From: Echinococcus granulosus
Lineage: Eukaryota; Platyhelminthes; Cestoda; Cyclophyllidea; Taeniidae
Length of the DNA: 64,000 bases
Direction of reading: 5' to 3'
Assembly (NCBI RefSeq): GCF_000524195.1
Contig: NW_020170468.1
Location: 193,308-257,307 of the forward strand
The notes under the pieces were generated by a model. The model did not search any database, had not been told where the DNA came from, and saw nothing but the letters and a program-made list of their open reading frames with translations. Below, piece by piece: positions 48,179 through 60,639 of the stretch. Each line of letters begins with the position of its first letter. Positions within the stretch are counted from its first letter, which is position 1. A program made the position numbers and the translations under genes.

Positions 48179-49446
48179 TCATCCTTTTTGAAAACAGATT
48201 TCTCTGTTAAGTTGTTCAAAATCGACTGCACGAACGTCGCCAGTGGTTTCCAGTAGGGACAGCGCTTGCGTGTCTTCTGGTCGAGTCATTTGGTTTGCTT
48301 CTGTGTTATGGGGGTCGGATGGATTGTGCTCCAACACGTAGAGCATGTACCTTACGTAGCAGGGGGATTGGTCTAGGCCATACGAAAGCGCTTGCGTGTT
48401 GCTAGGTTCGCCTTGACTACTTTTCGCTTCATTCGGCTGGAGAAACTTGGGGAAGCATCTGTTATTGTGATCGTCAGGTGATGACCGCAAATGATCATAG
48501 AGATCACATTTTTTCGTGGTCTGGTGCGTACAAATCTCTTCAATTTGGTGCGCAGTGTTGAAGGGCCTCACGTCGTTGACAATGTCAGCTCTCTGCGTCC
48601 AAGAGTCAGTTATACTCACCTCATGACGGTAATCAGAATGTGAGTCACCGGTACAAGGTACAATTCGATGATCTTCGCTACTCGTTAAGTACGACTGATT
48701 CGTTTGGACGGAAGTTTTACCATTTTCATTTACATTCGAATTGGTGTAGTAGTCGAAAAATCTGCCTAAAATCCGTACAAATGTTAAAAATTATAACGAT
48801 TAACATGGATTTAGGGACTATACTTGGCACTTACAAGCCAAGCTATGCTAGAAATGAAAGCGATAATTACGTAACACCTATAGAAAAGAGAACAGGATTC
48901 ACACACCAGGTCGCGTAGCCATGACAGGGCCGTCAGTGAATGGCTATGTTTAGTGATGAGGCGATATACACACTTGAGTGTACCCTATTGGCTGCAGGTT
49001 AGGCCCGCAGGCGCGGTTTACGACCAACAAATCACTCTGGTGGCTCGACGGTTCAACCAATTAGAGCCTACTTAGACTCATACCGATCCTATGTTGCCTG
49101 CATTGAGGCAAATAAGGGAAGGATCAATCGGATTAAAATGAAAATATAAAGCATTTTACTTGTAAATTTCAGTGTAGTGTAATTACTAAGTCCGACTTTG
49201 AATGGGTACGAGCATACTTCATCCACTCTTCGGTTCCGTACAAAGTGGAAATGTGTAATATCGAATGAGTTATCGTTATGATGATATGGGAAATAGAAAA
49301 TCAGAGCCTCCGACAGGAAGTAAATGAAACGTATAAAATCAACGCCCCATGGGGCTTCGTAGTTGTGTTCAAAGTTCTCGGTAACTTTAGGGATACTCAC
49401 AAGTACGCCGGCAGACAAGAACAATGAAAGCTACCACTACTAGCAT
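48179..49446 (-). CDS. unrecognised protein with a short hydrophobic N-terminal segment; 5' end uncertain
   Basis: The last exon, 48179-48765, is open for 195 codons and ends in TGA. It starts after ATTTTAG in phase 1. An upstream exon at 49401-49446 (ATG; MLVVVAFIVLVCRRT) ends in phase 1 at a strong GTGAGTATC donor, and the join reads VLVCRRTCRFFDYYTNSN. A hydrophobic stretch followed by CRRTCR looks like the inner edge of a membrane span. If so, the long exon is a cytosolic tail (serine, aspartate and asparagine rich; PCTGDSHSDYRHE, SPDDHNNRCFPKF, EQLNREICFQKG). The hydrophobic part is only about 11 residues, so an earlier exon may supply the rest. I recognise no family. The gene converges on the helicase, with the two stops 276 bp apart. 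Confidence 0.5.
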
Positions 49447-51059
49447 AATATGTAGTAAATTTATAGCTTTAAGTTATGTCGAAAGCTAACTGCTTACTCG
49501 GCTCATAATCCTAGAAGAACTACACTTTAATCTGCTTACTTTGATGAAACTGGGAGCTAACTTGTGATCATTTTCGGCTCAATTCATACAACAGGCTAAG
49601 GAAAATTGTCCGCTTCATATTCCTTTAAGTTGGACGAAGACAGATCTCAAAATGAGTTGCATTGAGTTCAGCCCTAACTTCACATGCTCCTAAGCCTCAT
49701 TCTTTTTTATTGATGCAGATACCGCAGTCAAGCGTAAGATAGCTAATAAAATCGGGGTTAGTTGAACAATAAAAGGGAAATGCTTAACTGAAATACAGCA
49801 ATAAATAATATGGTGGGATAGAAAACATAAGAACCAGACTGAGGAATGTGCCTCGTACTATCCAAATAATCTTGGGCAGATCCCTAGTCAGTTACAAAAA
49901 TGCTAAAAATTAAGTAGTTTTTGGTAAAATAATATGGTTTACGACTGATTACTGGCAAGAACCTTCAGAGAAATGGTTAAATCCTTCTTCTAGGTAAAGA
50001 ATATTCAACAAAAGTGTCTCAAACGAGTTTTACGGCAACTATACTGAGTTCATCCTTTCTCTGAATTATTAACGTCTCGTGTCGGAGCCGAACAAATGAT
50101 CATACCATTTATTCTCCATATGGTAGGGTAACAATAAGTTCAGTATCTGTTAGCTGGGATAGCAGTAATGATTCTTCACTTATTCCACTATCTTAGACTG
50201 AATGGCAATCTATGCCGGCCAAGAATGAATGCATGGGACAAATTTAGCAATGTTAGCATACTGTACTTTATTTCATTATTTCGTCACGTGCAAATACCGA
50301 CGTTCAAGGTGGAAAGGATCAAAAATTAACAATTATCTACTGATGGCTATGTAATACGGTCCAAACAGATCGTGACAAAGTACATCACCGAGAAGGCGAG
50401 AACCTCTTACGTATTGGACAAGATGGTATCAAGCGGCGTTCACATTTTTTGTCTCCGCATTAACCAAATTGCGTCTCCACGTTGAGCTCATAGAAGAAAT
50501 TAAACCATTTTCATTGGAGTTTGCGTTTGCAGTTTGTCCAACGTTACTTTGACAAATGTTCTGAATATGAACAGATAGTTTAAAAGTGAACTAAGGAATA
50601 CGTATATGTGATAAGCAGAAATGAATGTAATGAGGTTTCAAAATGAGTTTATTCACATAAAATGCTACTGTTCTTTGTTACACCGCTAAAACAAAAAAGT
50701 ATGGAAAACGTGACTCGTTGCCTGTATCGGATTTATAAGAATATACTCTGATCTAGAATAAATTACTCAATGTTTTGTTTAGATAAACCACTTTTGCCAG
50801 TACACTTCTTGGGATAGAGGCAAAGCTGCCACTTTTCAATAATGACCTATTTTTGTATCCCCGAATTGTGATGCTTCTGAGGTACGAGGACAAGGTCCTT
50901 AGCTTATTGCTTATTTTTCTTCACTTCACAAAGTATATTAACAAATTAATAAAATTTTTCTACATTGGTTGAAAAAACGCCATTTCATCTACTATTCATT
51001 TTCTTCTTTCCGAGCCCGACGGAACTGCATTCTGACATGAATCATAGATAATCGTTGTG
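49447..51059. other. no firm gene
   Basis: AT-rich. A minus-strand open block at 50506-50560 (NICQSNVGQTANANSNEN), flanked by acceptor- and donor-like sites, could be one more 5' exon of the gene at 48179-49446 (phase fits). The evidence is thin. Confidence 0.3.
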
Positions 51060-51351
51060 TCTGAGCCAGCTTGCAAAAAAAGCTTCCTTCAAGTCTTCCA
51101 TTTGCTCTGTTGTTAATGGTGTTTGCTGACGTCTGGGACTACGAAGCGCTAAAAAATACATTTTAATATTAATATCAAAGCAAATCAGTATTTCGCGCCC
51201 TAGATTGAAGTCATTATCATATTAGAATCGTACTCTAGTACAAAGCCGCCTTTTAATACCAACCAGCAAATTTCTGCCACAATTTGGAAACAGTCGCTAA
51301 TATTAAAGTTCACGGTATCAGACTAGAGATAAGGCTTGACAACTAGTGCTC

Positions 51352-52077
51352 TTAAGCAGCTTCTTCTGCGTACAATTGATGACTTAAAATAGGTTTTAAA
51401 GTATCACTTGGTGCATGGAGTCGTAAGATCGGACAAATGCGACATATTCTGCTTCGATCGGAGAAATCATTGCGCGTGTTTGCATTCGACCCCGATGATT
51501 GGCCTTTCTCTTTCTTCTCGCCTGGACGTCTTCGTTGTAAGGTTCCTTTCTGCTGCTGTTGCTGCTCACCCTTTCGCGAGCTTTGGTGCATCGTTTTGGC
51601 TAAAGTAGCCATAAGTGGGTAAACTGGGATTTAAGGCTGGGATTTAAGACGCATCGTTTAATGTGTATTTCAAAATTAGAACAGCAAATTAAGAACTAGA
51701 ATTAGAAATTAATTACCAGAGTTCCGATATTTAGTAATTATTTAAATACAAGGTGATAGATTACCATGTACTCCTAAGCATAATAATCGTGCAAACATAC
51801 GGTAATTTTAAAATAGGCTAGAAATTATTTAGTAGGTAAAATTAGCTATTTAAAAAACATCTGAAACAGAATTTACCAGTTAAAACTAGACCCGTTACTT
51901 TGTCGCCTGTGTGAGTTTACTACTCTCCAATCCTTGATAAGCGAGATGGCCTCAAAGTTGAGGAATTCGAAGAAGAAGATGATGATGATGACGGCGAGGA
52001 GGAAGATGTAGAGGAAGGTAGAGAAGGTTGGAGCTCCAGTGGTGACTCCCCACCTTTAAGTGGGTTTTGATCCATGA
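51352..52077 (-). CDS. candidate small basic protein, possibly alternatively spliced
   Basis: An ATG at 52075 lies 2 nt after the acceptor TTGTTGACAG and opens MDQNPLK, with a GTGGGG donor after 52054. The next exon, 51352-51623, continues in phase (VYPLMATLAKTMHQSSRK, a polyglutamine run, KGTLQRRRPGEKKEKGQ) to a TAA, giving 97 residues. A GTGAGC donor after SRK could instead lead to an exon at about 51149-51060 (LRSPRRQQTPLTTEQMEDLK, then EAFFASWLRHNDYL, stop). Without splicing, the first exon runs into a serine-rich 51-codon ORF. I recognise no family. An ATTAAA at 51252-51257 could serve as poly(A) signal. Confidence 0.35.
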
Positions 52078-53190
52078 CTGTCAACAATTAAGTATGCGAA
52101 ATACAAAGGCCGGATCATTAAAAGTAAAATAAATCTGAATGTCTTCGTAGAAGAATTTTATGGAAATAAGCAAAATCAGGGGTGACTTAATAGATCTTGA
52201 TAAGCTTGAAAGCGCTCTTGCTTACCTACCCTTAACTGCAAGTGGCATTCGACTTAGCGTGAATTGTAATCTAATATCAAAATGCGACCACGAGGAGTAC
52301 CTTCTACTAAATTCATTTTAAAATTGTTAAGTTCATTTTAAGTCAAAATATAAAACGCTAATACGATGTTTCTGTTTAAAATTGTTCCAAACAGATCTTT
52401 AAAAACTACTCGCTACAGCAAACCCTATGAATCATCCATAGCAGTCGCGGCTTTGCCACTGAATTTCTTAGATAGCATAAATGATATAGTCTATACATCA
52501 TTTATACAATAAAACCCGAGCATACGTTGGAAAAAATAAATACCTGCACTATTTTATTTGTTTGCATAGAGGTGATTTTTTTCCACAGTGCAGTGATTTG
52601 CCTCTCCATTTCTACCACCTCGACTAGTGGTCCATTGGCTTTTTTAGATATCATAAAGTCTAATTTTCTTCAATTTTTCGGTCAGATAGATACTGCGCTT
52701 CAGATACTTTCACCAACTAGTTGAAAACGAAGTGTTCTGATAAACATCTTTAAGAGGGGCATGAGTTTTTAATCAGTATCATAGTGTGGAGTCTCTAGCC
52801 GTCCTTTGATGTTGTAAAAGCCATGCCAGTATGGAAGAGATTACTAACTTATAATAGAAACCTGAAGCTCTAGACATAACTGAAATATCATGCCACAGCT
52901 AAACACACGTTGAGGCAAACACCAAATCTTCATATTGGTACCGAAACAAGCTCAAATTTAGGCGTACACTTAAAAATCGTTTTAAAAAACACACAATTAA
53001 CTGCACAATATAAGGTAAAGCAATGATGCGATATTGACATATTTGGATTATACTAGATTATTTCGTATTATAAATAATTTGTTGATTGCCTAAGTTACAT
53101 GGAGCACCGTAGCGCCGGAAAAACCTCCCTGAAGATAAAGGAAGAAATAACACCTAGGTAGAACATGCATTGTCGAAGTGCAGAATGGAT

Positions 53191-53310
53191 TATGCTATCG
53201 CTATGACCCAGAGGCCGAGCCGCCCCGCAACGGTACGACGATGAAGTCTCTAAGTGGGCCCGTTACCGAAACCAAGGGTTAAACAAATTATTAACGTATA
53301 ACAGCACTCT
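53191..53310 (+). repeat. dispersed repeat copy (family R), 3' half
   Basis: Contains GACCCAGAGGCC and ends ACCAAGGGTTAAACAAATTA, matching the end of the copy at 14.5 kb (ACCAAGAGTTAAACAAGTAA). Confidence 0.5.
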
Positions 53311-53518
53311 ATTTTCATTTGTAAGTGAAGTAAGTGTACCTTTTCTTGTTATTTCTTAAAAAATGCTAACTTACGTAGAGCTAGATGATTGTGCATTATT
53401 AATAGGTGATAACTTCGTCTTTACATAGTATAAGTAACCTACAAAGTGCTCCACCTCAATTCCCCATCGATTTTAATGGCTATTAATCAGCCTTGATTTT
53501 TGCAAATACATTTACTCT

Positions 53519-53710
53519 GTAGTGCCCCGAGACTTAACAGAAGACGAAAAGAAGGCGTACTATTCGAACGAAATATGAATTCTCAGCATACAGTAGGACT
53601 TGGGGCTACTGGCATGACCTGGAGGCCGGCCCATACGGAGAAGGCACGATAAAGGAGGCCCAAAATGGCCTCTTTACCAAAACCATGAGCTACACAATGA
53701 ACTCATCGCA
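53519..53710 (+). repeat. dispersed repeat copy (family R), nearly full unit
   Basis: Starts GTAGTGCCCCGAGACTTAAC, continues with GGGCTACTGGCATGACCTGG and AGGCC, and ends ACCATGAGCTACACAATGAA. It shares all blocks with the 14.5-kb copy over about 190 bp. Confidence 0.5.
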
Positions 53711-56700
53711 CTTCCAATTAATTAAATGGAGTAACTATGACAACTACGCAGAAGACTTTTGACTGTAAATAGGAAGCATTCATGAGTCATGGCAAGATCA
53801 CTGCTAACATCCTACTGTCTGACAGTTCAATTCGCCATGAGTATACCCAGTTGCTTTCTTAATATTATTTATTAAAACGACATTTGCGACCCTAGTGCTC
53901 TAAGATACCGACTTCAGATTAAGAATGAACTCTCGCCCTCCAAACTCGCATCAACTCTTAGGTCGTTCGGCTCACAGCAGTGCAAGACTGCATTGAATTG
54001 CAAGAGCAACTTCCACAAATTTTCCCTTGAATCATGCAAGCTCTGACAACGACAAACAAGGCTTTCGACAGCCCCATTAATAAGCGTGGGGGGGTGGGGG
54101 TACGCCGTGGAAACAGCGATCTCACTTAACCCATTTTAAGTGCATTAGTAGTGTAAAACAGGCAAAAAAATAATGCAGATATCAGGACCATTCCCACTGA
54201 AAAATGCCAGACTCAAGCTTACGCCTACAAATCAAACCAAAGTTATTGATTCTAAAACCCCGATCTGGTGCACCGCAGCCGCACAATACGCAGTGTATGC
54301 AACAAAAAATATTCAAATACTCAGAAGCGCTATTTTCCTGATTACCCATGGCATTTGAACCTCTAATAACATTATAACGGTTTGCATTTCTATATGGTTA
54401 CTACCAGTGTGGTTTCCTAGTTCAAATGAAGAGTACTTGGCATACGGAATGCATTTAACAGCAGTTATCGTGGCAGTCCAGGTTGACTGGTAATTCCAAG
54501 GTCGGAAAAGAAGCATCATTATCATTATATTTCCGTTATATGGTCTAAGTGATCCCATTATTCCCGCATAATTTTCAATTTCTAAGAATCTCACTTTAAT
54601 AATTTAATTAGTGTTATCATGAATTTTACCCAAATCACTCATAGACTGATTCTCAGAGAAGCATCAAAAATGTGAGTCTTGTTATATAAAATGAGATCTT
54701 GATCAAAATATATAATATGAAAATGTAACTGGATTAAATATTAATACACATTGAATTTTTTATTGGGTGTAGCCAATCCTTCACTTCATTCTTCTCTGGA
54801 AATGCTTTTTTAAAAAATCCACTCAGGATTGAATGCAGCGTTTGATAGCTTGGTTAACACTCAGTTTGACTACGTGAACACTTAAGTCCCCGCACAGTGT
54901 ACTTCTCCTCGGTGTCATGACCTTCGAGTCACCCTGGTAAACTCGTCTCTTCTGTACGTCAGTGGTATATCCTCTCCCACCCTGCTATGACTTCTTATGA
55001 ATTCAGGAATGCCTCGGGGCGCTGCAGTTATGTCCAACTACTTGATTTGCAAGCTTGAGTTACAATCTCATTTGTGCATAACTGATGAAAATCTGGAGTT
55101 ACTCATTATATATTTCAAATAAATGTATTTATTGCTAATACCTTTCCGGCTTGAAGTGATATTTAAATTTTTTGTTGTTTATGAGCAAAAGTAAAATGAA
55201 AAACCTGGAATGTTCTTATATTACCTTCTCATTTCCCAAGTCACTGTTGCTATTTTTATGCGTAGTGGGACATCTCCAATCGTCACTTAAACATTAAATT
55301 CAAGGCCAACAGAGCGATAAACTGCATCCTTTTTAAAGTTTGCAGTTGTTCACAATAATGGATTGATGGCCAAATACTATTTTGCTCATTAAGCACCAAC
55401 ACATCTGGTTATAAAAATCAGTGCAAACCAATTAAGTGTCTTCATGTAAATAAAGGAAAATACGAATAAAAGGACAAAAGTTTAGGGGAAAAATCATCAT
55501 TAACTAGCTAATAGTGGACTCCGTTGACTTAAAAATCATCTTAAAAGTCATGTTAATATTAACAAATAATTGCTAGTTAGTATGAGTAAAGTAGTAAGTC
55601 TGTATGGCTATCATCAAGATGACAGTTAGGTGTACATTAAGGCGCATGATGCACCCTTGGCATTAGGGCACACTTTAGATAAAGGAGTATACCAGAACCA
55701 CAAAAAATGTGGTGCAATGATTTACGTGTGCATGGGCTGGCACGAATAAGCACTGATGCGCGAGGCGCTTGTGTGAAGGCGCCTGAGTTTCAACGATGAA
55801 TCGAGACTATTCGGCAACTATTTTCGCAATTTTAAAATTTCATTCGGCTGCTGTATTTTATGCGACATGAACCAATTGAGATAAAGGGTCTAGTGGGATC
55901 CCAATTTTGAAATCTACTGAACATGATTTTTATAATTAAAATGCCTCTTGGCTGTGCTAGTAGCTGCAAGCCCTGCTGTACGTCGACAATACACAATCTG
56001 TTAAAATGTTATGTCTTCTTTCGTTCTAAGGGAAGTCTTAAGGCGACACATATTACACGTTAAATTGCTAAAAATTAGGGCATAAATAGAGCTGTTATTT
56101 GGTTTTTCACCACTTGAATAAAAAGAGTAACATTTTAAAATCCTCAGTGACCCAATTTTACGGGTCGAGTTTATAATTTGGAGTTCTCCGAATCAAAATA
56201 AAGGATATTTTTTGGAAATCACAAAAATCTTCGCATCATTAAAAATTGACTCAACAATAGGTGGGAGAATATTCCTGTTAATTAACAATAACGTTTTGGT
56301 CAGAAATTCCCAACACAATATACCATCTTTAATTTTTTGTGAAATTGAAAATAGGTAGGTTACTTGTGTGAGTTTTGAACTCTACTAGAAATATATTAAG
56401 CGAAAATATTTGAAATATTCTGAAGTTATTTTTCCAGAATCGTTTGAACTGCATAAGAAATTTGGTTTCTTCCGCTCGAATTTCAGTTTTCTTTGCTTCC
56501 AAAAACCAAATTACATGAGTAATTTTTTGAACCCATAAATATGAAAATCACCCGAGCTCAGTAGTTTAATATTTGTTTTAGCTCACAATAAACCACCTGG
56601 CTCTTCAATCTGCGCAGGCTAAACTTCCCGGCCCTTTTGTACACCAACAACACTCCTCTGTGTTGGCACGTTTTCAGGGAAACATTGGAGCTCTAAAATA

Positions 56701-57861
56701 ACGCACTTCTATCGTAAAAATGAATCTGTTCGTATCGTTATGTGATAGAACAATAATTTTATTGCGTTAGGAGTGTACGCTTTATGTATTCTTTTTTAAA
56801 TTTACTTGGAAATTAGCCACTGGCTCAGTATATCCTGTAAAATATAGAATTAATGACTTTAATAATATATCCTTGACTTCCTCTATAAAATTGCTAACAT
56901 CCGGCTAAACTGTAAAAAGTACTTTGACAATATCCTCCATAATTCCGAATAAGCGTTTAATGTTTAGTTGGATTAACTTAGGATGAATATTATCATTGCA
57001 GTCACCTTATGAGAGACCATGTAATCTATAAAACAGGAAGACGGATAAGGGCCACTTTCAGGACGGTTATCGTTGGAACCTTCCGCAAATGTGTCAAGAT
57101 ATTTTGAAGATGAACCAGACTGATTCATCGTCTACGCCGATATGATACCCTTGAGAAAAACAATTGTTATACTGCATAAAAAAAACTAGGAAGCTGTAGT
57201 GCAAACAGCATTACCAAAGAATGAACTTTTTTAACACCTAAAACAACTGTGATATTAAAGGGACCTTAACGAGAGTGATCAAGCTCACTAAAATTAGACT
57301 GCTTCAAAAAACCGGCAATCTAGCTGGTGATATCTCCGTTTTTGATAGCTGAGACTAGGTTGCTGTTGTTATATATTATAAAGGCAACTCCCTAACAGGG
57401 GTTTCTTAGTTAAATTTCTAAATTATTTGGGCAATTTGGTATAAGTCTTACCCCTTTACAAATTAAGCAATCTGAGTGCCATTTTCGCTTTTGGAGCCAT
57501 ATCACAATAACCATTCAGGGCCTGGTATGCGCAAATGGAACTCCTTATGATATTTTGAAGGATGCTTATGTGCCGTGGCGCTTGATGCTTTCCATAGAGA
57601 GAGGAACTATGAGAATGAAAGTATCTCATGTGAAAATAATAAGCCAACACACTAACGCAACATGCAAGATGTGTCGGTATGTACATTACAAATGTCATAG
57701 TGTAATTGGAGGTATGCCAATGAAGTTTGCAATCATATATTCCAGAATAAATAAGACATTAAATCAAATTTATTTAAACGCTGTCAGTAAGACGAATAAA
57801 CAAATTTCGCTCTTTGATAGATTGTCTTTCAGCGTAAGCAAAGTGTTGAATAAAAAGGAGC

Positions 57862-57889
<28 letters not shown>
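57862..57889. repeat. AT dinucleotide microsatellite
   Basis: An uninterrupted run of 14 AT units. Confidence 0.95.
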
Positions 57890-57892
<3 letters not shown>

Positions 57893-59623
57893 TATGATCA
57901 GGTTAGGTAATTTTTTTAAATGCCGCTTTGAACTTAGCAAAAAGAGGTAAACCGAGAATTGTGCAGATTACGCAAATCAATTACCGCAGCAACATCCACG
58001 CGGTGCTTGCAATCGTGACTCAGAAGAGCTCCTGATTCGTTAGTCACCTCACCCAATTTCACTAAAAATTGCAGCTAATTGTACTCCATATGAAAAATGG
58101 CATTCTCGATTGATTGTTCTGAGTAGCAAAAGTAGTAAATGTAAGTGCATGTTGGGCTAAATCCACCTCAAATATCACAGAACACCTAGAGATTAAACGC
58201 ATCAGGTCTGTAAGACATCAACAATGCTTCTAGAGTCGAGGAAATTTAAGTTATGAATATCATTGTAAATAAAAATCCTCTAGCTTGTAGTAGTGGTGAC
58301 TTATAGAAAGTCACTTTAGTTAGAGTAGAGTCATCCAATTGTAGTCAATTTTACTGTCAATTTAGTTACCATTTAACTTATCCGTGTAATTCTGGATGAT
58401 TTTGAATGGCAGCAGCAGTTACAATTTAAGTGAAGTTACGCCGTTGAATCGGGTTCCAGTCAAGGAGGTTAGCTGACGTGATCACTACTTAATACCTTGA
58501 AGCATTATTTGCTGACATCGATTCGACGCAATATACATAGAATAATTGACTTTAAAGCACCGAAAAGTTTATTCATTATTATAAAAGCATGGTTATGATA
58601 AAAATCCACAAATGATTTAATTGCCTTTCTCAGACATTTATCCTTTACACTAGTTTAAGTATTTCTTTTAAATTGTAGGATTAGTATTTTTTGTAATAGG
58701 AAATCTACTTAAAAATCGTTTGAATTTTACTTCCTTTTTATGCCGCGTTCTAATTTGTCACAGAAGTCGTGAGAAGTCGTGGGCAGTAAGGCAGACTATC
58801 TACTAGTGAAGTACAGAAGAACTGAGTTAGATCATTTAGTATAGTGCACCCTTTAGTCAACTTCCCACTTCAGTCATCAAAACACACTCGGTGCTTTAAA
58901 AAACCCACAAACCAGCAGCGCTGGTCTTCAAATTTGAGTGCAAAAGAGGGTTTACTCGATACCAATGGCACTAATCCATCTTGACAATTCCATTAGTTTT
59001 AAAGTTTCGTTTTATTTGAGAACTGTAATGGGGAGCAAAGGAATGCACTATCCTCATACCACTGGAGACTGGTTAGACACTCTACCCATCTCCAGTCTTA
59101 CGAACAGTGCCCTAAAAGCGGAATCGTTTAATAAAAGACCTAGTTCAAAATAGATTTAGGAGGATAATTTTCCGCCTCCACTCCCCCTTACCATTTTGTT
59201 CTCTCTTCAGTGCTGTCTAGCCCCACCTCTTTGGCTTCTACTTAGACAGTAAAGAGGTGGAGGAGGTATCGCGTGTTCACTTAAGCGACATCTTTAGAGA
59301 GGTACCGTGGAGAGCCCCTGAACGAAACTTTCTAAATGGTTCACTTCTAATATCGCTTCAGATTTTAAAGACATTCTCGCAGAACACGGGACTGGGATAG
59401 TTATCGAAGGTTGAAGTTGGTTTTAAATCTTCTGTTAAAAGTCTATACAGGTTCTACCATTGTTGACAACTGCCCTTCTTTCGTAACGCAAAGGTTTGTC
59501 TATCAACAATAGGATTAAAGGTAGTTGACTTTTAGGATCGGATTCACTTGCCACTGTCACCAGTTTAGCGTTCCGCGTCTTTTCTGAATTCGTAAGAAGA
59601 TAAATTACTGACCCATAGAAGAG

Positions 59624-59680
59624 TCGGGACTACTGGAATGGTCCTGAGGCCATGCCGCTGAGTGGAGGTACAATTTACCC
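59624..59680 (+). repeat. dispersed repeat copy (family R), fragment
   Basis: GGGACTACTGGAATGGTCCT, then GAGGCCATGCCGCTGAGTGG, matching the middle blocks of the copies at 6.1 and 53.6 kb. Confidence 0.45.
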
Positions 59681-60419
59681 AGACTTCAGTGCCTACATCA
59701 TCAAACGCGGTGTTAAACGAAGTTTCAAAATACTTTGTAGCAGCTAAAAATTCAGATAGCCAAAGCGTAAATATTTTACCATTTCTAGTAGCTGGACCTC
59801 TACTAATGACTTATTATAACTATTTTTCCTTTATTGTTAAATTATATGAGCTTTTTGAACCCTCTGCATAAATATCATTGTTGATGCCGGAAACGCGAAA
59901 TAAAACCTCGGAAGGAAAGTGGATTAAACGTAAATCCCTGTTATCCCAAGAAATATTCTAAATCTAAAAATATATTTTACAAAACTATAAATGCTAGGAT
60001 TTTATTGCTCCAGTGACACTTGAGATACACTTAGAAACATCCGGCTTTAAACTAACCTCATATTAATTGTCTATAATTACGTATCACTTATCACCTTATC
60101 ATGTTTCTATTTGCAAAGTTCTAGTGCTTTTCACTATTGTGGAGCATTCGTCTACCGGTTGTAATTGCGTGACACCTCACTTTCAAATATATCAGAAGTT
60201 TTAAGAAGTAATGTGCTGATACAGTTGGAACTGCATTCTGAAAACAAAATTTACCAAGGAATAAATTATTCTGTGATATCGGACGAACTTGTTACAAATA
60301 GTGTGGTATTCCTTCCATTGATTGGGTTAAACTCATTCTCCGATGTCTAACACTAGAATGCATTTTCAATAATCAAATCAACGTACTTTTCTTATTTTGC
60401 CTTTTTTAACCAATGCCAG

Positions 60420-60639
60420 CATGGCATTGTCTTTGTGCTTGCGTGCTATTAGTGATGAGAAGATCAGTCGAGGCCCACACCCCTGTCGCAATTCAAATTA
60501 TTCATCACCGAAGCACTCATACTCTGCCAGACATCACTTCGCATTGGCACCGACCTTGTGTGCAATTGATGCTAGTCGACGGAGACAAAAAAATACTACA
60601 TCGCCAAAAAAACTTGCGCACTCTCACGGAGAAAAGTAG
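60420..60639 (+). CDS. candidate small ORF behind a strong 3' splice site
   Basis: A long pyrimidine-rich tract ending CCAG is followed by one base and an ATG that opens 72 codons (MALSLCLRAISDEK...). A second frame is also open over the whole block (HTPVAIQIIHHRSTHTL...), and the block is richer in G and C than its surroundings. It could be a trans-spliced small gene or an internal exon in the other frame. No family recognised. Confidence 0.25.

Noticed and set aside
57456..57950. Overlapping ORFs on both strands near the AT microsatellite
   Set aside because: No motif, low complexity at one end, and no splice or poly(A) context.
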